64,000 nucleotides of DNA from Scatophagus argus (lineage: Eukaryota; Chordata; Actinopteri; Scatophagidae): positions 23,614,535 through 23,678,534 of the forward strand of contig NC_058503.1 of NCBI RefSeq assembly GCF_020382885.2, given 5' to 3'. A program made the position numbers and the translations under genes. Positions 31,896-42,772 of the stretch are shown here, piece after piece (position 1 is the first letter of the stretch; each line of letters opens with the position of its first letter). The notes beneath the pieces are model-generated. The model searched no databases. It worked only from the letters and a program-made list of their open reading frames with translations, and was not told the origin of the DNA.

Positions 31896-33479
31896 TACTA
31901 CCGTTCAAAAGTTTGGGATCCCTTAGAAATTTCCTTATTTTTTTAAGAAAATCACAGTTTTTTTTCAGTGAAGATAACTTTAAACTAATCACAAATACAC
32001 TCTATACATTGCTAATGTGGTAAATGACTATTCTACCTGCAAATGTATGGTTTTTGGTGCAATATCTACATAAGTGTATAGGGGCCCGTTTTCAGCAACT
32101 ATCACTCCAGTTTAATGGTACAGTGTGTTTGCTCATTGCATCAGAAGGCTAATGGATGATTAGAAAACCCTTGTGCAATCAGGTGTGCAAAATGTTAGCA
32201 CACCTGAAAACAGTTTAGCTAATTAGATAAGCTATAAAACTGACCTTCCTTTGAGCAGGTTGAGTATCTGGAGCATCACATTTGTGGGGTCGATTAAACG
32301 CTCAAAATGGCCAGAAAAAGAGAACTTTCATGTGAAACTCGACAGTCTATTCTTGTTCTTAGAAATGAAGGCTATTCCATGCGAGAAATTGCCAAGAAAC
32401 TGAAAATTTCTTACAACAGTGTGTACTACTCTCTTCAGAGAAGAGCACAAACAGGCTCTAACCAGAGTAGAAAGAGAAGTGGGAGGCCCTGCTGCACAAC
32501 TGAGCAAGAAGATAAGTACATTAGAGTCTCTAGTTTGAGAAATAGATGCCTCACAGGTCCTCAACTGGCAGCTTCATTAAATAGTACCCGCAAAACGCCA
32601 GTGTCTACATCTACAGTGAAGAGGCGACTCCGGGATGCTGGTCTTCAGGGCAGAGTGGCAAAGAAAAAGCCATATCTGAAACTGGCTAATAAAAGAAAAA
32701 GATTAATATGGGCAAAAAAACACAGGCATTGGACAGAGGAAGATTAGAAAAAAGTGTTATGGACGGACAAATTGAAGTTTGAGGTGTTTGGATCACACAG
32801 AAGAACATTTGTGAGATGCAGAAAAACTGAAAGGATGCTGGAAGAGTGCCTGACGCCATCTGTCAAGCATGGTGGGGGTAACGTGATGGTCTGGGGTTGC
32901 TTTGGTGCTGGTAAGGTGGGAGATTTGTTCAGGGTAAAGGGGATTTTGAATAAGGAAGGCTATCACTCCCTTTTTCAACGCCATGCCCTACCCTGTGGAC
33001 AGCGCTTGGAGCCAATGTAATCCTACAGCAGGACAATGACCCAAAGCACACTTCAACATTGTGCAAGAACTATTTAGAGAAGAAGCAAGCAGCTGGTATT
33101 CTCTCTGTAATGGAGGGGCCAGCGCAGTCACCTGATCTAAACCCCATTGAGCTATTGTGGGAGCAGGCACGCAAGAAGTGCCCATCCAGCCAATCCAACT
33201 TGTGGGAGGGGCTTCTAGAAGCGTGGGGTAAAATTTCTCCAGATTACCTCAACAAATTAACAGCTAGAATGCCAAAGGTCTGCAATGCTGTAGTTGTGCA
33301 AATGGAGGATTCTTTGACGAAAGCAAAGTTTGAAGGGACAAATCATTATTTCAAATACAAATCATTATTTCTGCCCTTGTCAATGTCTTGACTATATTTT
33401 CTGTTCGTTTTACAACACATGGTGGTAAATCAATGTTACTTTTCATGGAAAACACAAAATTGTCTTTTGAATGGTAGCG
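31896..33479 (+). mobile_element. Tc1-like DNA transposon with TA target duplication
   Basis: 1,584 bp. Ends TACTACCGTTCAAAAG (left) and, reversed, CGCTACCATTCAAAAG (right) form short terminal inverted repeats. TA flanks it at 31,894-31,895 and 33,480-33,481. The empty site is seen in the L2 copy at 3,949-3,960. The insert is a Tc1/mariner-superfamily element lying in the 3' UTR of the L2 LINE. Confidence 0.9.
32307..33391 (+). pseudogene. Tc1-like transposase, broken
   Basis: The start MARKRELSCETRQSILVLRN is followed by a paired-like helix-turn-helix (YSMREIAKKLKISYNSVYYS), a GRP-type linker (KRSGRPCC) and a second helical domain. The DDE domain has its first Asp in LWTDKLKFEVFG, the second in LQQDNDPKHTS and the last acidic region in DLNPIELLWEQARKK. 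An in-frame TAG at 32,745-32,747 lies just before the first Asp, and a frameshift at about 33,008 lies before the second. About 350 codons in all, normal for Tc1. Cannot make active protein as it stands. Confidence 0.9.
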
Positions 33480-34331
33480 TATAGCCACAGGTAGAATAGG
33501 TCTGACTAACTGTTAATTTTTAAATCTCTATCATAGCTAAGCTGCTATAGGCCTATGCTGCTGGGGGACACAAACATGATCCACCAAGCAGTTTCCCCTC
33601 CTCCTTTTCCTCTTCTTCCTCTCCCCTCGTCAGATTAACATACAGTTCATTATTTTATGTCACTAACTGTGTGTCCAGTTCTCCTCGTAGTTTTGTGTCT
33701 CTCCCTCCCTTTCTCTCTCTCCCTCTCTCTCTCCGTATCTTTCTGCAGGTATCTCTCCATCCAGATCTTCATGTTGAACTGCATCCGACCCTACGACCAA
33801 CCCAGTGTCTTCTGTGCACCGACTGTTGGCGGGGTGGTTCTCCCTTGCGGGCCAAAATTGAACTGAATTGAATTGATAGGATAGTGGTTTTCAACAGAAT
33901 ATGAAAAATACATGAATGATATAGCATTTCATTATAATTTCATTATTATAATTTCAGTCTTGTGAAATATTAAAATCATATTGAGGTGGTATTAAAAGTG
34001 AAACTGAACGGATGAATGACATGAAAATTTAAAATTTTTATGAGTTGAGATTTTGTTTTATTTGTCTTTTTGGTAATGTCATTCTCATGTTGTTAACTGC
34101 TTTCCTGCCTGTACAACATCCACTGCACGTCTGCCCGTCCTGGGTGAGGGATCCCTCCTCTGTTGCTCACCCTGAGGTTTCTTCCATTTTTTCCTGTTAA
34201 AGGTTTTTCTGGGAGTTTTTCCTCAGTTGTGTGAGGGTCGAAGGGCAGAGGATGTTGCTGATGTTATGTTAAGCCCTTTGAGACAAACTGCTTGTAAAAA
34301 TGGGCTGTACAAATAAAGTTGTCTTGTCTTG

Positions 34332-35246
34332 TTACTTACACAGCAGCTTCTTGAGGTGTTTATAAATTTCTTTCATTTTCAGTCCATATATGATTGGATT
34401 AAAGAGAGGATGATACAGGATGATTTGTAATGTTATAATGAAGTGGGCAGTTTTAGGAAAATCAGTTTCCAGTCGCAGTAAAAGCACATCAAACATACTC
34501 AAACAGGAAAAGTTGATTAATACCATCAAGTGTGGTAAACAAGTCTGTGCAGCTTTTCTTCTGACGTCTCTACAACTTCGATAGGATATTATAAATATTC
34601 TGGTGTATGTAAAAAGGATAAAGAGCACAGGTAGAAGTACAAGATTTACCAAAACAACCAAACCATATATATTCAGCAGTCTTGAACTCTCACAGTGAAG
34701 TTTGTAAACTGTGCTGTTACAAATGATTCCTTTGAATGTAAAGTTACAGAGTTTCTTAAAAGCATTCAGTACAGCTGGTCCTACCATCTGACAAACAGGC
34801 ACAAGCCAAGCTAAAGCCAGAAATATGCTGACAGTTGTTTTCCTCATGATAGCTGGATACTGCAGAGGTTTACATATGGACACATATCTGTCATAAGACA
34901 TGGCTGCCAACAGTAAGAACTCTGAACCACCCAAAGAGTAAAATATAAACCACTGAAAGAGGCAGGCTGAATAAGATATGATCTGTTTCTCAGATAAAAA
35001 GTCAATCAACAGCTTTGGGTAGATCAAAGTGCTGTAAAGAAGAGAGTTGATTAACAGAGCTGCAATGAAAATGTACATGGGCTCATGGAGGTTTTGATGA
35101 ATCCAGATGAGATACACAACAGTAGAATTACTGCAGATTATTAGAATATAAGCTGTGAACATGATGACAAAATAAAGATATCTGTATTTGTACAAATCCA
35201 CGTACCCATCAACAGTTATATATGTTACATTTTCCTTATTGTCCAT
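34332..35246 (-). CDS. Olfactory receptor OR4 (group A)
   Basis: 304 aa from the conserved MDN start. An in-frame Met 14 codons upstream (35,288) exists in OR4 and OR5 only; it is not used by the group and probably lies in the leader. Framework as OR1. Marks: LLYSTL 69-74 (shared with OR9), YSLGGSE 103-109, MVGPAVL 154-160, F163 in place of N, D227 in place of E (CRDVRR) and CLSMFDVLL in TM6. The stop codon is followed at once, on the gene strand, by reversed LINE tail sequence, so its transcript must find a poly(A) site in antisense L2/Tc1 DNA. The coding part is intact. Confidence 0.95.
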   Translation of the reverse strand: MDNKENVTYITVDGYVDLYKYRYLYFVIMFTAYILIICSNSTVVYLIWIHQNLHEPMYIFIAALLINSLLYSTLIYPKLLIDFLSEKQIISYSACLFQWFIFYSLGGSEFLLLAAMSYDRYVSICKPLQYPAIMRKTTVSIFLALAWLVPVCQMVGPAVLNAFKKLCNFTFKGIICNSTVYKLHCESSRLLNIYGLVVLVNLVLLPVLFILFTYTRIFIISYRSCRDVRRKAAQTCLPHLMVLINFSCLSMFDVLLLRLETDFPKTAHFIITLQIILYHPLFNPIIYGLKMKEIYKHLKKLLCK

Positions 35247-35288
35247 TAGGATAGCATGAGGACTAACATACTCTATGTAGTATTTCAA

Positions 35289-35605
35289 ACTAGATCACCC
35301 TTTACTCACTGATCTGGCTCTGACATGCACTTGTGTGTTCATTGAAATGTTTCAGGAAACACAACATCCTAAAGTGAGCTGCTTGAGTCTGTGCACAGTT
35401 TTTTATGAGCTTTCATCACTCTGTGGATCTCATTAAGATTTTCATCAAGTGCTCCTTTCATCAACAACATTACGACGTGTCAGAGCTAAAACTCACGGGG
35501 CAAATCAGGCCTGTCACCTCATTTTCTGTGGCCTGTGAGAGTTTACAATTAAAATAAGTTGCACATTACCATTCTGCTGCTACAATGCTGCATTACTTTT
35601 GTATG
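35289..35605. repeat. Duplicated upstream flank of OR4
   Basis: Close copy of 43,730-44,050 upstream of OR5. It ends at about 35,605 where an L2 copy begins. No gene in it. Confidence 0.75.
35399..35440 (-). promoter_or_regulatory. Conserved upstream module of OR4
   Basis: Gene strand: CTCATAAAAAA (35,409-35,399), about 155 bp before the start, and upstream of it TCTTAATGAGATCCACAGAG (near 35,440). The spacer GTGATGAAAG is shorter than in groups B and C. Confidence 0.55.
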
Positions 35606-36374
35606 GTGTTCATAAATTGACTTCCCGAACAGCCGGGAAGTCAGGTAGGTTGGGTGGTGGTTCAAAAGAAGCATAGTCCAAAACAAAGGTTCGCCACCAA
35701 CCGCTTCATGTGTCCAACCGCTTTTCCCCACTCAGCGACACACCCGCTGAGAAACCGACCGTGGTTATTGGCGATTCTGTTTTGCGATATGTGAAGCCGA
35801 CACCAGCGACTATAGTCAAATGCATCCCGGGGCCTAAAGCGGGCGACATACAGGGCAATCTAAACATGTTGGCGAGAGATAAGAGTAAATATAGTAAGAA
35901 TATAATTCACATCGGCGCTAATGACACCCGGTTACGCCAGTCGGAGGTCACCAAAGTTAACATGGAGTCGGTGTTTAATTTGGCAAGAACCATGTCGGAC
36001 TCCGTAGCGTTCTCTGGTCGCCTCCCAAATCTGACCAGTGATGACATGTTTAGCCGCATAACAATGTTAAGAAGTGTTAATCAAAATAACCTCATAAACA
36101 TACAAATTGGCAATTATTTAGAACTAAAAAATAGGACAATCAGATGTGGATTATACGATAAATTCCTCCTAGTCAATGATCTAATAATTGATCATCAGTC
36201 TCACTGAGATTTGGTTACGGGATGAAGAGTTTAAACGAATCAACTCCATCTGCTTACATTAACTATCATGTCAGGAGGAGTGGCAGCAATCTACCACTGT
36301 TGTGTATCGTCCACCTTCTGCTGCTTACTCAAAGTTCCTGTCTGAGTTTTCAGACTTCCTATCTAGTTTAGTGC
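35606..36374 (+). mobile_element. L2-type LINE 5' half (ORF1 and start of endonuclease)
   Basis: Contains ORF1 (35,710-36,060) and then ORF2 endonuclease start NLINIQIGNYLELKNRTIRC, LYDKFLLVNDLIIDH and, after frame changes, VVYRPPSAYSKFLSEFSDFL near 36,300-36,370. It is cut at 36,374 by an LTR-like element. Confidence 0.8.
35710..36060 (+). pseudogene. L2 ORF1, SGNH-hydrolase-like domain
   Basis: The best copy of the ORF1 N-terminal half: VVIGDSVLRYVKPTPATIVK carries the GDS block with the candidate nucleophile serine, and [20 protein letters not shown] carries the G-x-N-D oxyanion block. The D-x-x-H block is lost after LTSDDMFSR, where the reading passes into the ORF2 region. The family role (esterase of CR1/L2 LINEs) is known. 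Activity of this copy is not expected. Confidence 0.75.
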
Positions 36375-37515
36375 TGTTGAGATCTCTAGTCATGTGCTCA
36401 AGAGACCAATAGAGAGGCCTACATGTACCACAAGAGACCTGAACTAGAGTGACTGACCGTTAGAGACCCCCACCCCATGACGCACACCTTGTCGTAAATC
36501 CTGAATTCAACTCGGGACCAGCACAGACATTGGCTGTGGTCCAAACATCTCCACAGGGGTCCGAGGTGATGTCACTCAGGTAAGAAAAGACCACTGGGAC
36601 CCTCAGACGTTGCTTTTCCCCGTGCGTGCTGTGACAGTGAGAGCTTCTCCAGGCTCTCCTAGGTGTCCAGGTTGCCGAAAGGGAGCAACGTTCAAACATT
36701 TGATTATTATCAACTTAAAAATCCTGGATCACAGTCTTCAACTGGCAGGCTGAGAAACAGACTGCTGTGTTTTTCTGTAATTTTTCCTTTTTTTTCCTTT
36801 TTCCAACTTGGATCGCTGCATAATCAGCTGATCTCACATTAACGAGGACAGTGCACCAACTTTGATAAGGACAAAACAAAGTTAGGTTGGTTTTTTTTAC
36901 CGGTGATTTTCCCTGTTGCCGTTACACATCAATACTCCGCATCACCAAAGGAGCGAAGTAACGGACCCTCAGCACTCAACAGAGGACAGCGCCGTGGACG
37001 TTCATGCGGAATATTTCTTTTCCATGTGAGTAAAACGCACATTAAGAGGCTTATGTTTAGGCAGAGGCATTATTAAGATAGCAATGTTAATGTGTGATTT
37101 TTGGACTTGTAAGTGCTGCACTCATTTACTTTTTGTTACTGATCATCCAAACTCATCAGTTCTGGGAGCTTGCGCATCACAAGTTAAAGGACCAATATCT
37201 GATCAGATAAACTTCAGTTTACTGACTAATAATGTAATATGACTATTGTGTGAGACTCAAAAGAACTGAGGTAGTGATCTTCATTGGGCTCTTTAGTTCT
37301 TCTATCCCTACCTCTTTTCCTCACATTTTTATATGATCATCGAGGGAGAGGCCCGAGCACGTGATCACAAATCTCCTCGCGAGACATGTAACGTTCTTCG
37401 CCTTTGTAATCGTTGTTTTCCACGTAAGCCACATCAGAATCAGAATCAGAATGGGCAATTGCCATCTTCATGCTCTGAGCCGCACACCCTGTGTGCCACT
37501 CTGCTGCCATCTTGT
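36375..37515 (+). mobile_element. LTR-like element, second copy (inverted relative to 12,495-14,400)
   Basis: Begins TGTTGAGATC inside the L2 endonuclease and matches the reverse complement of about 13,280-14,400 throughout: for example CACGGGGAAA/CGTGCTGTGACAG-type strings near 36,620 and AGCTGATC near 36,825. The other end is lost at about 37,515, where a Rex1-type LINE starts. Identity is clearly lower than between the recent OR duplicates, so the element is older. No protein recognised. Confidence 0.45.
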
Positions 37516-39214
37516 TTCTTAAGATAACATAAGATAAGATGATGCTTTATTAGTCCCATAACTGGGAAATTACAGTGTTACAGCAGCAAACAGAGCATAG
37601 AGGGTGCAAAGCATGCAGGGATAAGAGAAGATGAGCATTCAAACAGAATAAATACACAGGAAACAAGTACCAGCTGTACACAGTACAGAGAAGAAAAAGA
37701 CTATTCACACTAGAGTCCCTCAAGTTCTGATTAGTGGATGGATTGATTATTGTACCGATTTGTTTCAGGAAAAGACTAAGTATGTATGTACTGATCCTAG
37801 TAGTAGTGTTACATGAGTAAGGATTATTGCACAGTTACTACTACACATGTATTATTGCAGGTCTGGTGTGACCATTTGTCCCATTATTGCACACGATTTA
37901 TTGTCCAGTTAACACATTCAACACCTTAAATGTCCAGTCTATCGGCTGTGCTTGTTGTGGAGTCTGACAGCAGGGGGCAGGTAGGAGCGGCGGTACCTCC
38001 TCCACACAGAGCGGGTGTAGCAGTCTGTCACTGAAGGAGCTGCCCAGTGCTGTCAGAGTGCCTTACAAGGGGTGGGAGGGGGTCTTGAGCATGGACGACA
38101 GCTTGGCTATCGTCCTCCTGTCACCCACCTCGTCCACTGAGTCCAGGGGGCAGCCCAGGACTGAGGCGGCCCTCCTCACCAGTCTTTCCAGCCTCTTTTT
38201 GTCCCAGGCAGAGATGCTGCCTGCCCAGCAGACCACACCATAAAAGATGGCTGATGCCACCACTGAGTCCACAAAGGCCCCTCAGTCTCCTGAGCAGGAG
38301 TCTGCTCTGGCCCTTTTTGTACAGGGCGTCCGTGTTGTCAGTCCAGTCCAGTTTATTGTTGAGGTGAACGCCCAGGCACTTGTAGGAGATGACTCTCTCA
38401 ATGTATGTTCCCTGGATGTTCACCAGTGTGGGTGGGGTGTGTTGGCGCCTGCTGAAGTCCACCACCAGCTCCTTGGTTTTACACGCGTTGATTTGGAGGC
38501 GGTTCTCGTGGCACCAATCCACAAACACCTGGATGAGTTCTCGGTACTCTCAGTCATCTCCGTCCATGATGAGGCCGATGATCGCAGAGTCATCTGAGAA
38601 CTTCTGTAGGTGGCAGGTTGGGGTGTTGTACCTGAAATCAGAGGTATAGAGAGTGAACAGAAAGGGAGCCAGAACTGTTCCCTGTGGTGCACCTGTACTA
38701 CAGAGAAGCATGTCAGACTCACAGCGCTGCGTCCTCACATACTGTGGCCTGTTTGTCAGGTAGTCCACGGTCCAGGCACTGAGGTGGTGGTCTACTCCTG
38801 CACACTTCAGCTTGTCTCCCAGTAGGTTGGGCTGGATGGTGTTGAAGGCACTGGAGAATTCAAAGAATATCATCCTCACAGTGCTCCCAGCCCTCTCCAG
38901 GTGAGATAGTGATGTTTGCAGGAGGCAGATAATGGCATCTTCCACTCCATTCCTGGCTGATAGGCAAACTGCAGCGGGTCCATCGATGAGCTCACCAGCG
39001 GGCGCAGATAGGCGAGGATGAGGACGAGCTCCTTCGGATGGGGGGTCTTTGACACTGGTACCAGGCATGATGTCTTCCACAGCTGTGGGACTCTGGCCAG
39101 CGCCAGGCTCAGGTTGAACATGTGCTGGAAGATTACACACAGCTGGTCAGCGCAGGATCTCAAGAGCCTGGGACTGATGCCATCTAGACCTGCTGCCTTC
39201 CTTCCTGCCTTCAT
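37516..39214 (-). mobile_element. Rex1-type LINE, 5' truncated
   Basis: On the minus strand: [55 protein letters not shown]-type RT motif, STGAPQGTVLAPFLFTLYTS, LQKFSDDSAIIGLIMDGDD (FSDD at the active site in place of FADD), FVDWCHENRLQINACKTKEL and ISYKCLGVHLNNKLDWTDNT. The 3' UTR (38,060-37,516) ends with an AAGATAACATAAGATAAG-type terminal repeat. Several frameshifts (about 38,550, 38,940 and 38,300). It lies against an L2 fragment at 39,215. Confidence 0.85.
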
Positions 39215-40700
39215 GCTGGTTCTTGTGAGTAATCTTGTTGCAGCGTTCTGGATTAGCTGGAGAGACTTTATAGATTTATTGGGGCAGCCTGATAGAAGGG
39301 AGTTACAACAATCCAGCCTGGAGATAATGAATGCATGGACTAATTTTTCTGCATCTTTCTGACTCAGAATGTGCCTAATTTTTGCAATATTGCAGAGGTG
39401 AAAGAATGCAGTGTTTGAAATATTCGATATGTGTGAGTTAAGGACATGTCCTGGTCAATGATAACTCCTAAATTCCTTACAGTGGAGCTTGAGGCCACGG
39501 CTAAGCCATCTAGCATTGCAATATCACTGGATAATTTGTTTCAGGTGTTCAGGGCCCAGAACAATAACTTCAGTTTTGTCTGAATTTTGAAATAGGAAAT
39601 TGCAAGTCATCCAGGTTTTTATGTCTTTAAGACATGCCTGAAGTTTGACTAGCTGATTTGTTTCTTCTGGTTTCATTGATAAATACAATTGTGTTTCATC
39701 TGCACAACAATGAAAATATATGAGGACATAGCTCACATAGCTGAATGGCGACTGTTCTTTCAAGGATCTTGGAAAGAAATGTAAGGTTAGATATTGGTCT
39801 GCAGTTGCTTAAAATCCCTGGGTCAAGTGTGTGTTTTTTAAGGAGAGGTTTGACTAGGACTGGGTTAGGGTTAGGATTGGACTGGGGTACATGACCTGTT
39901 ATTAGGGAAAAACTGATCATGTCTGATAGACAATTAATTTCGAGTAATGGGCTGCTCTAGCAATCTGTAGGGTCTTCCAGTATAATCTAAGACTGTCTTG
40001 CCAGACTGAGCGAGATTCAATAAGTTTGGAGGAACGAGATTTCCTTTCAAGTTTTTGTGCATTTTGCTTTAATTTGCGAACCTCTGTATTATACCAGAGT
40101 GCAAGTCTCTTTTGCTTTATGCATTTTTTTTTTAGTGGGGCAACAGAGTCTATAATCGTCCTTAATGAGCTTGCAACACTGTCCACAAAATGGTCAGCTT
40201 GAGAGGGATTGTTGTAATGTTCACTAGTATGGGGACATGATACTGAAGTTAATGACAATAGAACTGCTTCTTTAAATTTAGCCACAGCCCTACAGGTATC
40301 TCGTGTAGGAGTTTTTCTTGCTGGGATGAAGTCAAATAGTATAAACTCAAAAGTTAATAAACAATGGTCAGATGGAACAGGATTTTGTTCAAAGAGTATT
40401 AAATGGTCTAATCCAATGCCATATGTCAGAACAAGGTCAAGAGTGTGACTGAAGCAGTAAGTGGGTTTATGTACACACTTACAGAAGCCAGTTGAATCTA
40501 ATAGAGAGATAAATGCTGCACAAAGGCTATCATTACCATTGTTGATGTGGATGTTGAAATCGCCTATAATAATTACTTTATTAGTTTTAAGGATGAGACT
40601 CAATAGGATCTCTGAAATTTCCAGTAGAAATTCAGAGTATGGGCCAGGAGCGCGGTACACTACAACAATAAAAATTGGTTGTACTGCTTTGCAGGCAGGG
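39215..40700 (-). mobile_element. L2-type LINE ORF2 fragments, second subfamily
   Basis: On the minus strand: endonuclease YRAPGPYSEFLLEISEILLS, IIIGDFNIHINNGNDSLCAA (catalytic GDFNIH) and NPVPSDHCLLTFEF (SDH block), open for 247 codons (40,660-39,917); then RT fragment YVPQ-like to PLLKKHTLDPGILSNCRPIS (39,920-39,700); then YADETQLYLSMKPEETNQL with DKTEVIVLGPEHLKQ (39,763-39,524); and a C-terminal remnant to 39,215. RT fingers and palm between these are deleted. A different subfamily from the + strand copy next to it. Confidence 0.85.
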
Positions 40701-41744
40701 TGTGATTATTGATGATGTTTCTTCCTCACTATAAGGGTTAATCACGGTGTTCCACAGGGTTCAGTGCTCGGGGGCCCATCCTGTACACCTTATACATGCT
40801 CCCTCTAGGAAATATTATTCAGAAACATGGTATAAACTTTCATTGTTATGGTGATGATACCCAGCTGTACTTATCCTTAAAGCCTGAAGAAACAGAGCCG
40901 TTATCCAGACTTCAGGCATGTCTTAAGGACATAAAGGACTGGATGACCTCCAATGTTTTACTATTAAACCCAGACAAAACTGAGGTCATTGTTTTTGGCC
41001 CCAGACATCTCAGAACTAGAATAGCTGATAATATTCTCTGTCTGGACAGCATTACTTTGGCCTCCAGTACGACTGCGGGGAACCTCTGCGTTATCTTTGA
41101 TCAAGACGTGTCATTTATCCATCAGATTAGATAACAGATCTCTAAGACCGCCTTCTTTCACCTCCGTAATATTGCTAAGAATAGGAGCATCCTCTCTCAG
41201 AGTGATGCTGAAAAACTTGTCCATGCTTTTGTTACTTCTAGCCTGGACTACTGCGATTCATTATTATCAGGATGTCCAAATTACTCCATTAATAGCCTGC
41301 AGCTGATCCAGAATGCAGCAGCTAGAGTTTTGACAGGAATCAGCTAAAGGGATCATATCTCCCCCGTCTTAGCTTCCCTCTACTGGCTTCAAATAAAATT
41401 CAGAACATATTTTAAAATTCTCCTACTTACATATAAGGCCCTAAATGGACTAGCCACATCATACCTACAGGATCTAATAGTCCCATACATTCCCAATAGA
41501 TCACTCAGATCACAGAGTGCAGGTTTACTTGCAGTTCCCAGAATTCATAAAAGTAGAATGGGAGGATGAGCCTTTAGCTATCAGGCACCCCTGCTGTGGA
41601 ACCAGTTGCCAATCTGGGTTTGACAGGCGGACACCACCTCCACCTTTAAGACCAGACTTGAAGAGGGAGCTGAAGCATGAGGCAAAGTCGATTTACATTT
41701 AAATTGCCCCTTGGGGACAAATAAAGTTTTTCAATTTGAATTTG
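40701..41744 (+). mobile_element. L2 ORF2 3' half, part of the OR5 duplication unit
   Basis: Same composite as 18,270-19,200: [20 protein letters not shown] (YGDD in place of YADD), [20 protein letters not shown], then a frameshifted C-terminus, ending at the TTGGGGACAAATAAAGTTTT tail (41,712-41,731). It shares with the OR2 copy the change to GFDRRTPPP and the abrupt switch to KRELKHEAKSIYI. Confidence 0.85.
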
Positions 41745-42772
41745 AATTCAAACCCTCATCTTTGGTCATGAGCTCTGAGTAGTGACCGAAAGGATGAGAT
41801 CACAGATACATGTGGCTGAAATGGGCTTCCTCCATAGGATGGCTGAGTCAGGAGCTCTGACCTGGTCCATGGGGAGCTTGGAGAAGAGCTTTTCGTTTTC
41901 ACTATTTCACTGTTTACAATTTCCAGAACACTTGACTGGATATTTTATTTAGAGCAAGGAACAAATGGAGTCAAATTCAGTGTGCGTGGACACATACTTG
42001 GCCAATAAAGGTGATTCTGACCCTGAACTGTTCTGAGAGGAAACAGAATTTAATATTGCATAGCTTATGACCACCAGTGGTACTAAGCTGACCTTTCTAG
42101 CTGAACTACAGTACAGACATTGTTTGTTTGTTTGTCAGTCTAATAATTGTAATTCAGCTCATGAATAAGTAGAGATTGTATCCAATATGTCATTGTTTCA
42201 CAGCAACAACTGCATGTTGTGTATCTCTTTCAATCAAATTTGAATCCACTTTGCCTCACAAGACACCAAATCACAGTCTGGAGTACATGATTTCGCTTTC
42301 AAGGTATTTAATTTAAAATGCTGACATGCTCATTTCATGACCTACATGAGATTTAACAACACACCCAGACAATGTAAGAAAATATGGAATAATACAACAT
42401 TAGTGGTTTGATGATTTGGTTTTCTGCAGTGAATGAAAAAGTAAGTGAAATAATTAACAGTGAGAAAAGAAGCAAAAAACTTGACACAGCAAACCTGATG
42501 AAGATCCTAAAAGGAAACATGCTGGGCTCACAAAAGTTCTTCATTTAGTGTTGCTGCAGTGTTGATTGTTTTGTTAAAAAGAACAGTCTAGTTCATAGAC
42601 ATTATTCATTACATTGATGAAACTGATGATACTCCTTACTGTACACGAGTGCTACAGAAACAAATCCTCACATTAAGGTCTTTTTCAAGGATCACAGAAA
42701 TCACATCTCTAAATGATTATGACAGGAGGACAGTGACTGTGCAGTTATCGTTTGTTTGTTCATTAGATCTTG
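41745..42772. repeat. Duplicated downstream flank of OR5
   Basis: Close copy of 19,205-20,253 (OR2), less close to 6,700-7,773 (OR1). It includes the LINE chip (41,755-41,870). No gene. Confidence 0.75.

Larger units (their letters stand above)
30836..34331 (+). mobile_element. L2-type LINE 3' half, split by a Tc1 element and ending at the OR4 stop codon
   Basis: The C-terminal 307 codons of ORF2 (30,917-31,840) are followed by the 3' UTR (31,841-31,895), a Tc1-like transposon (31,896-33,479), and the rest of the UTR to 34,331, which ends ACAAATAAAGTTGTCTTGTC plus TTG. The next bases are the stop codon region of OR4, so the usual 3' flank of the receptor is gone. The UTR half from 33,960 matches 4,930-5,300. 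Confidence 0.88.

Noticed and set aside
35247-35288. Longer N-termini for OR4 and OR5 (start at 35,288 and 43,729) and for OR6-OR8 (MLIIF, five codons)
   Set aside because: The other genes start at the conserved MDN/MDD/MDS Met, and the extra residues are hydrophobic or leader-like and not conserved between groups. I used the conserved Met.
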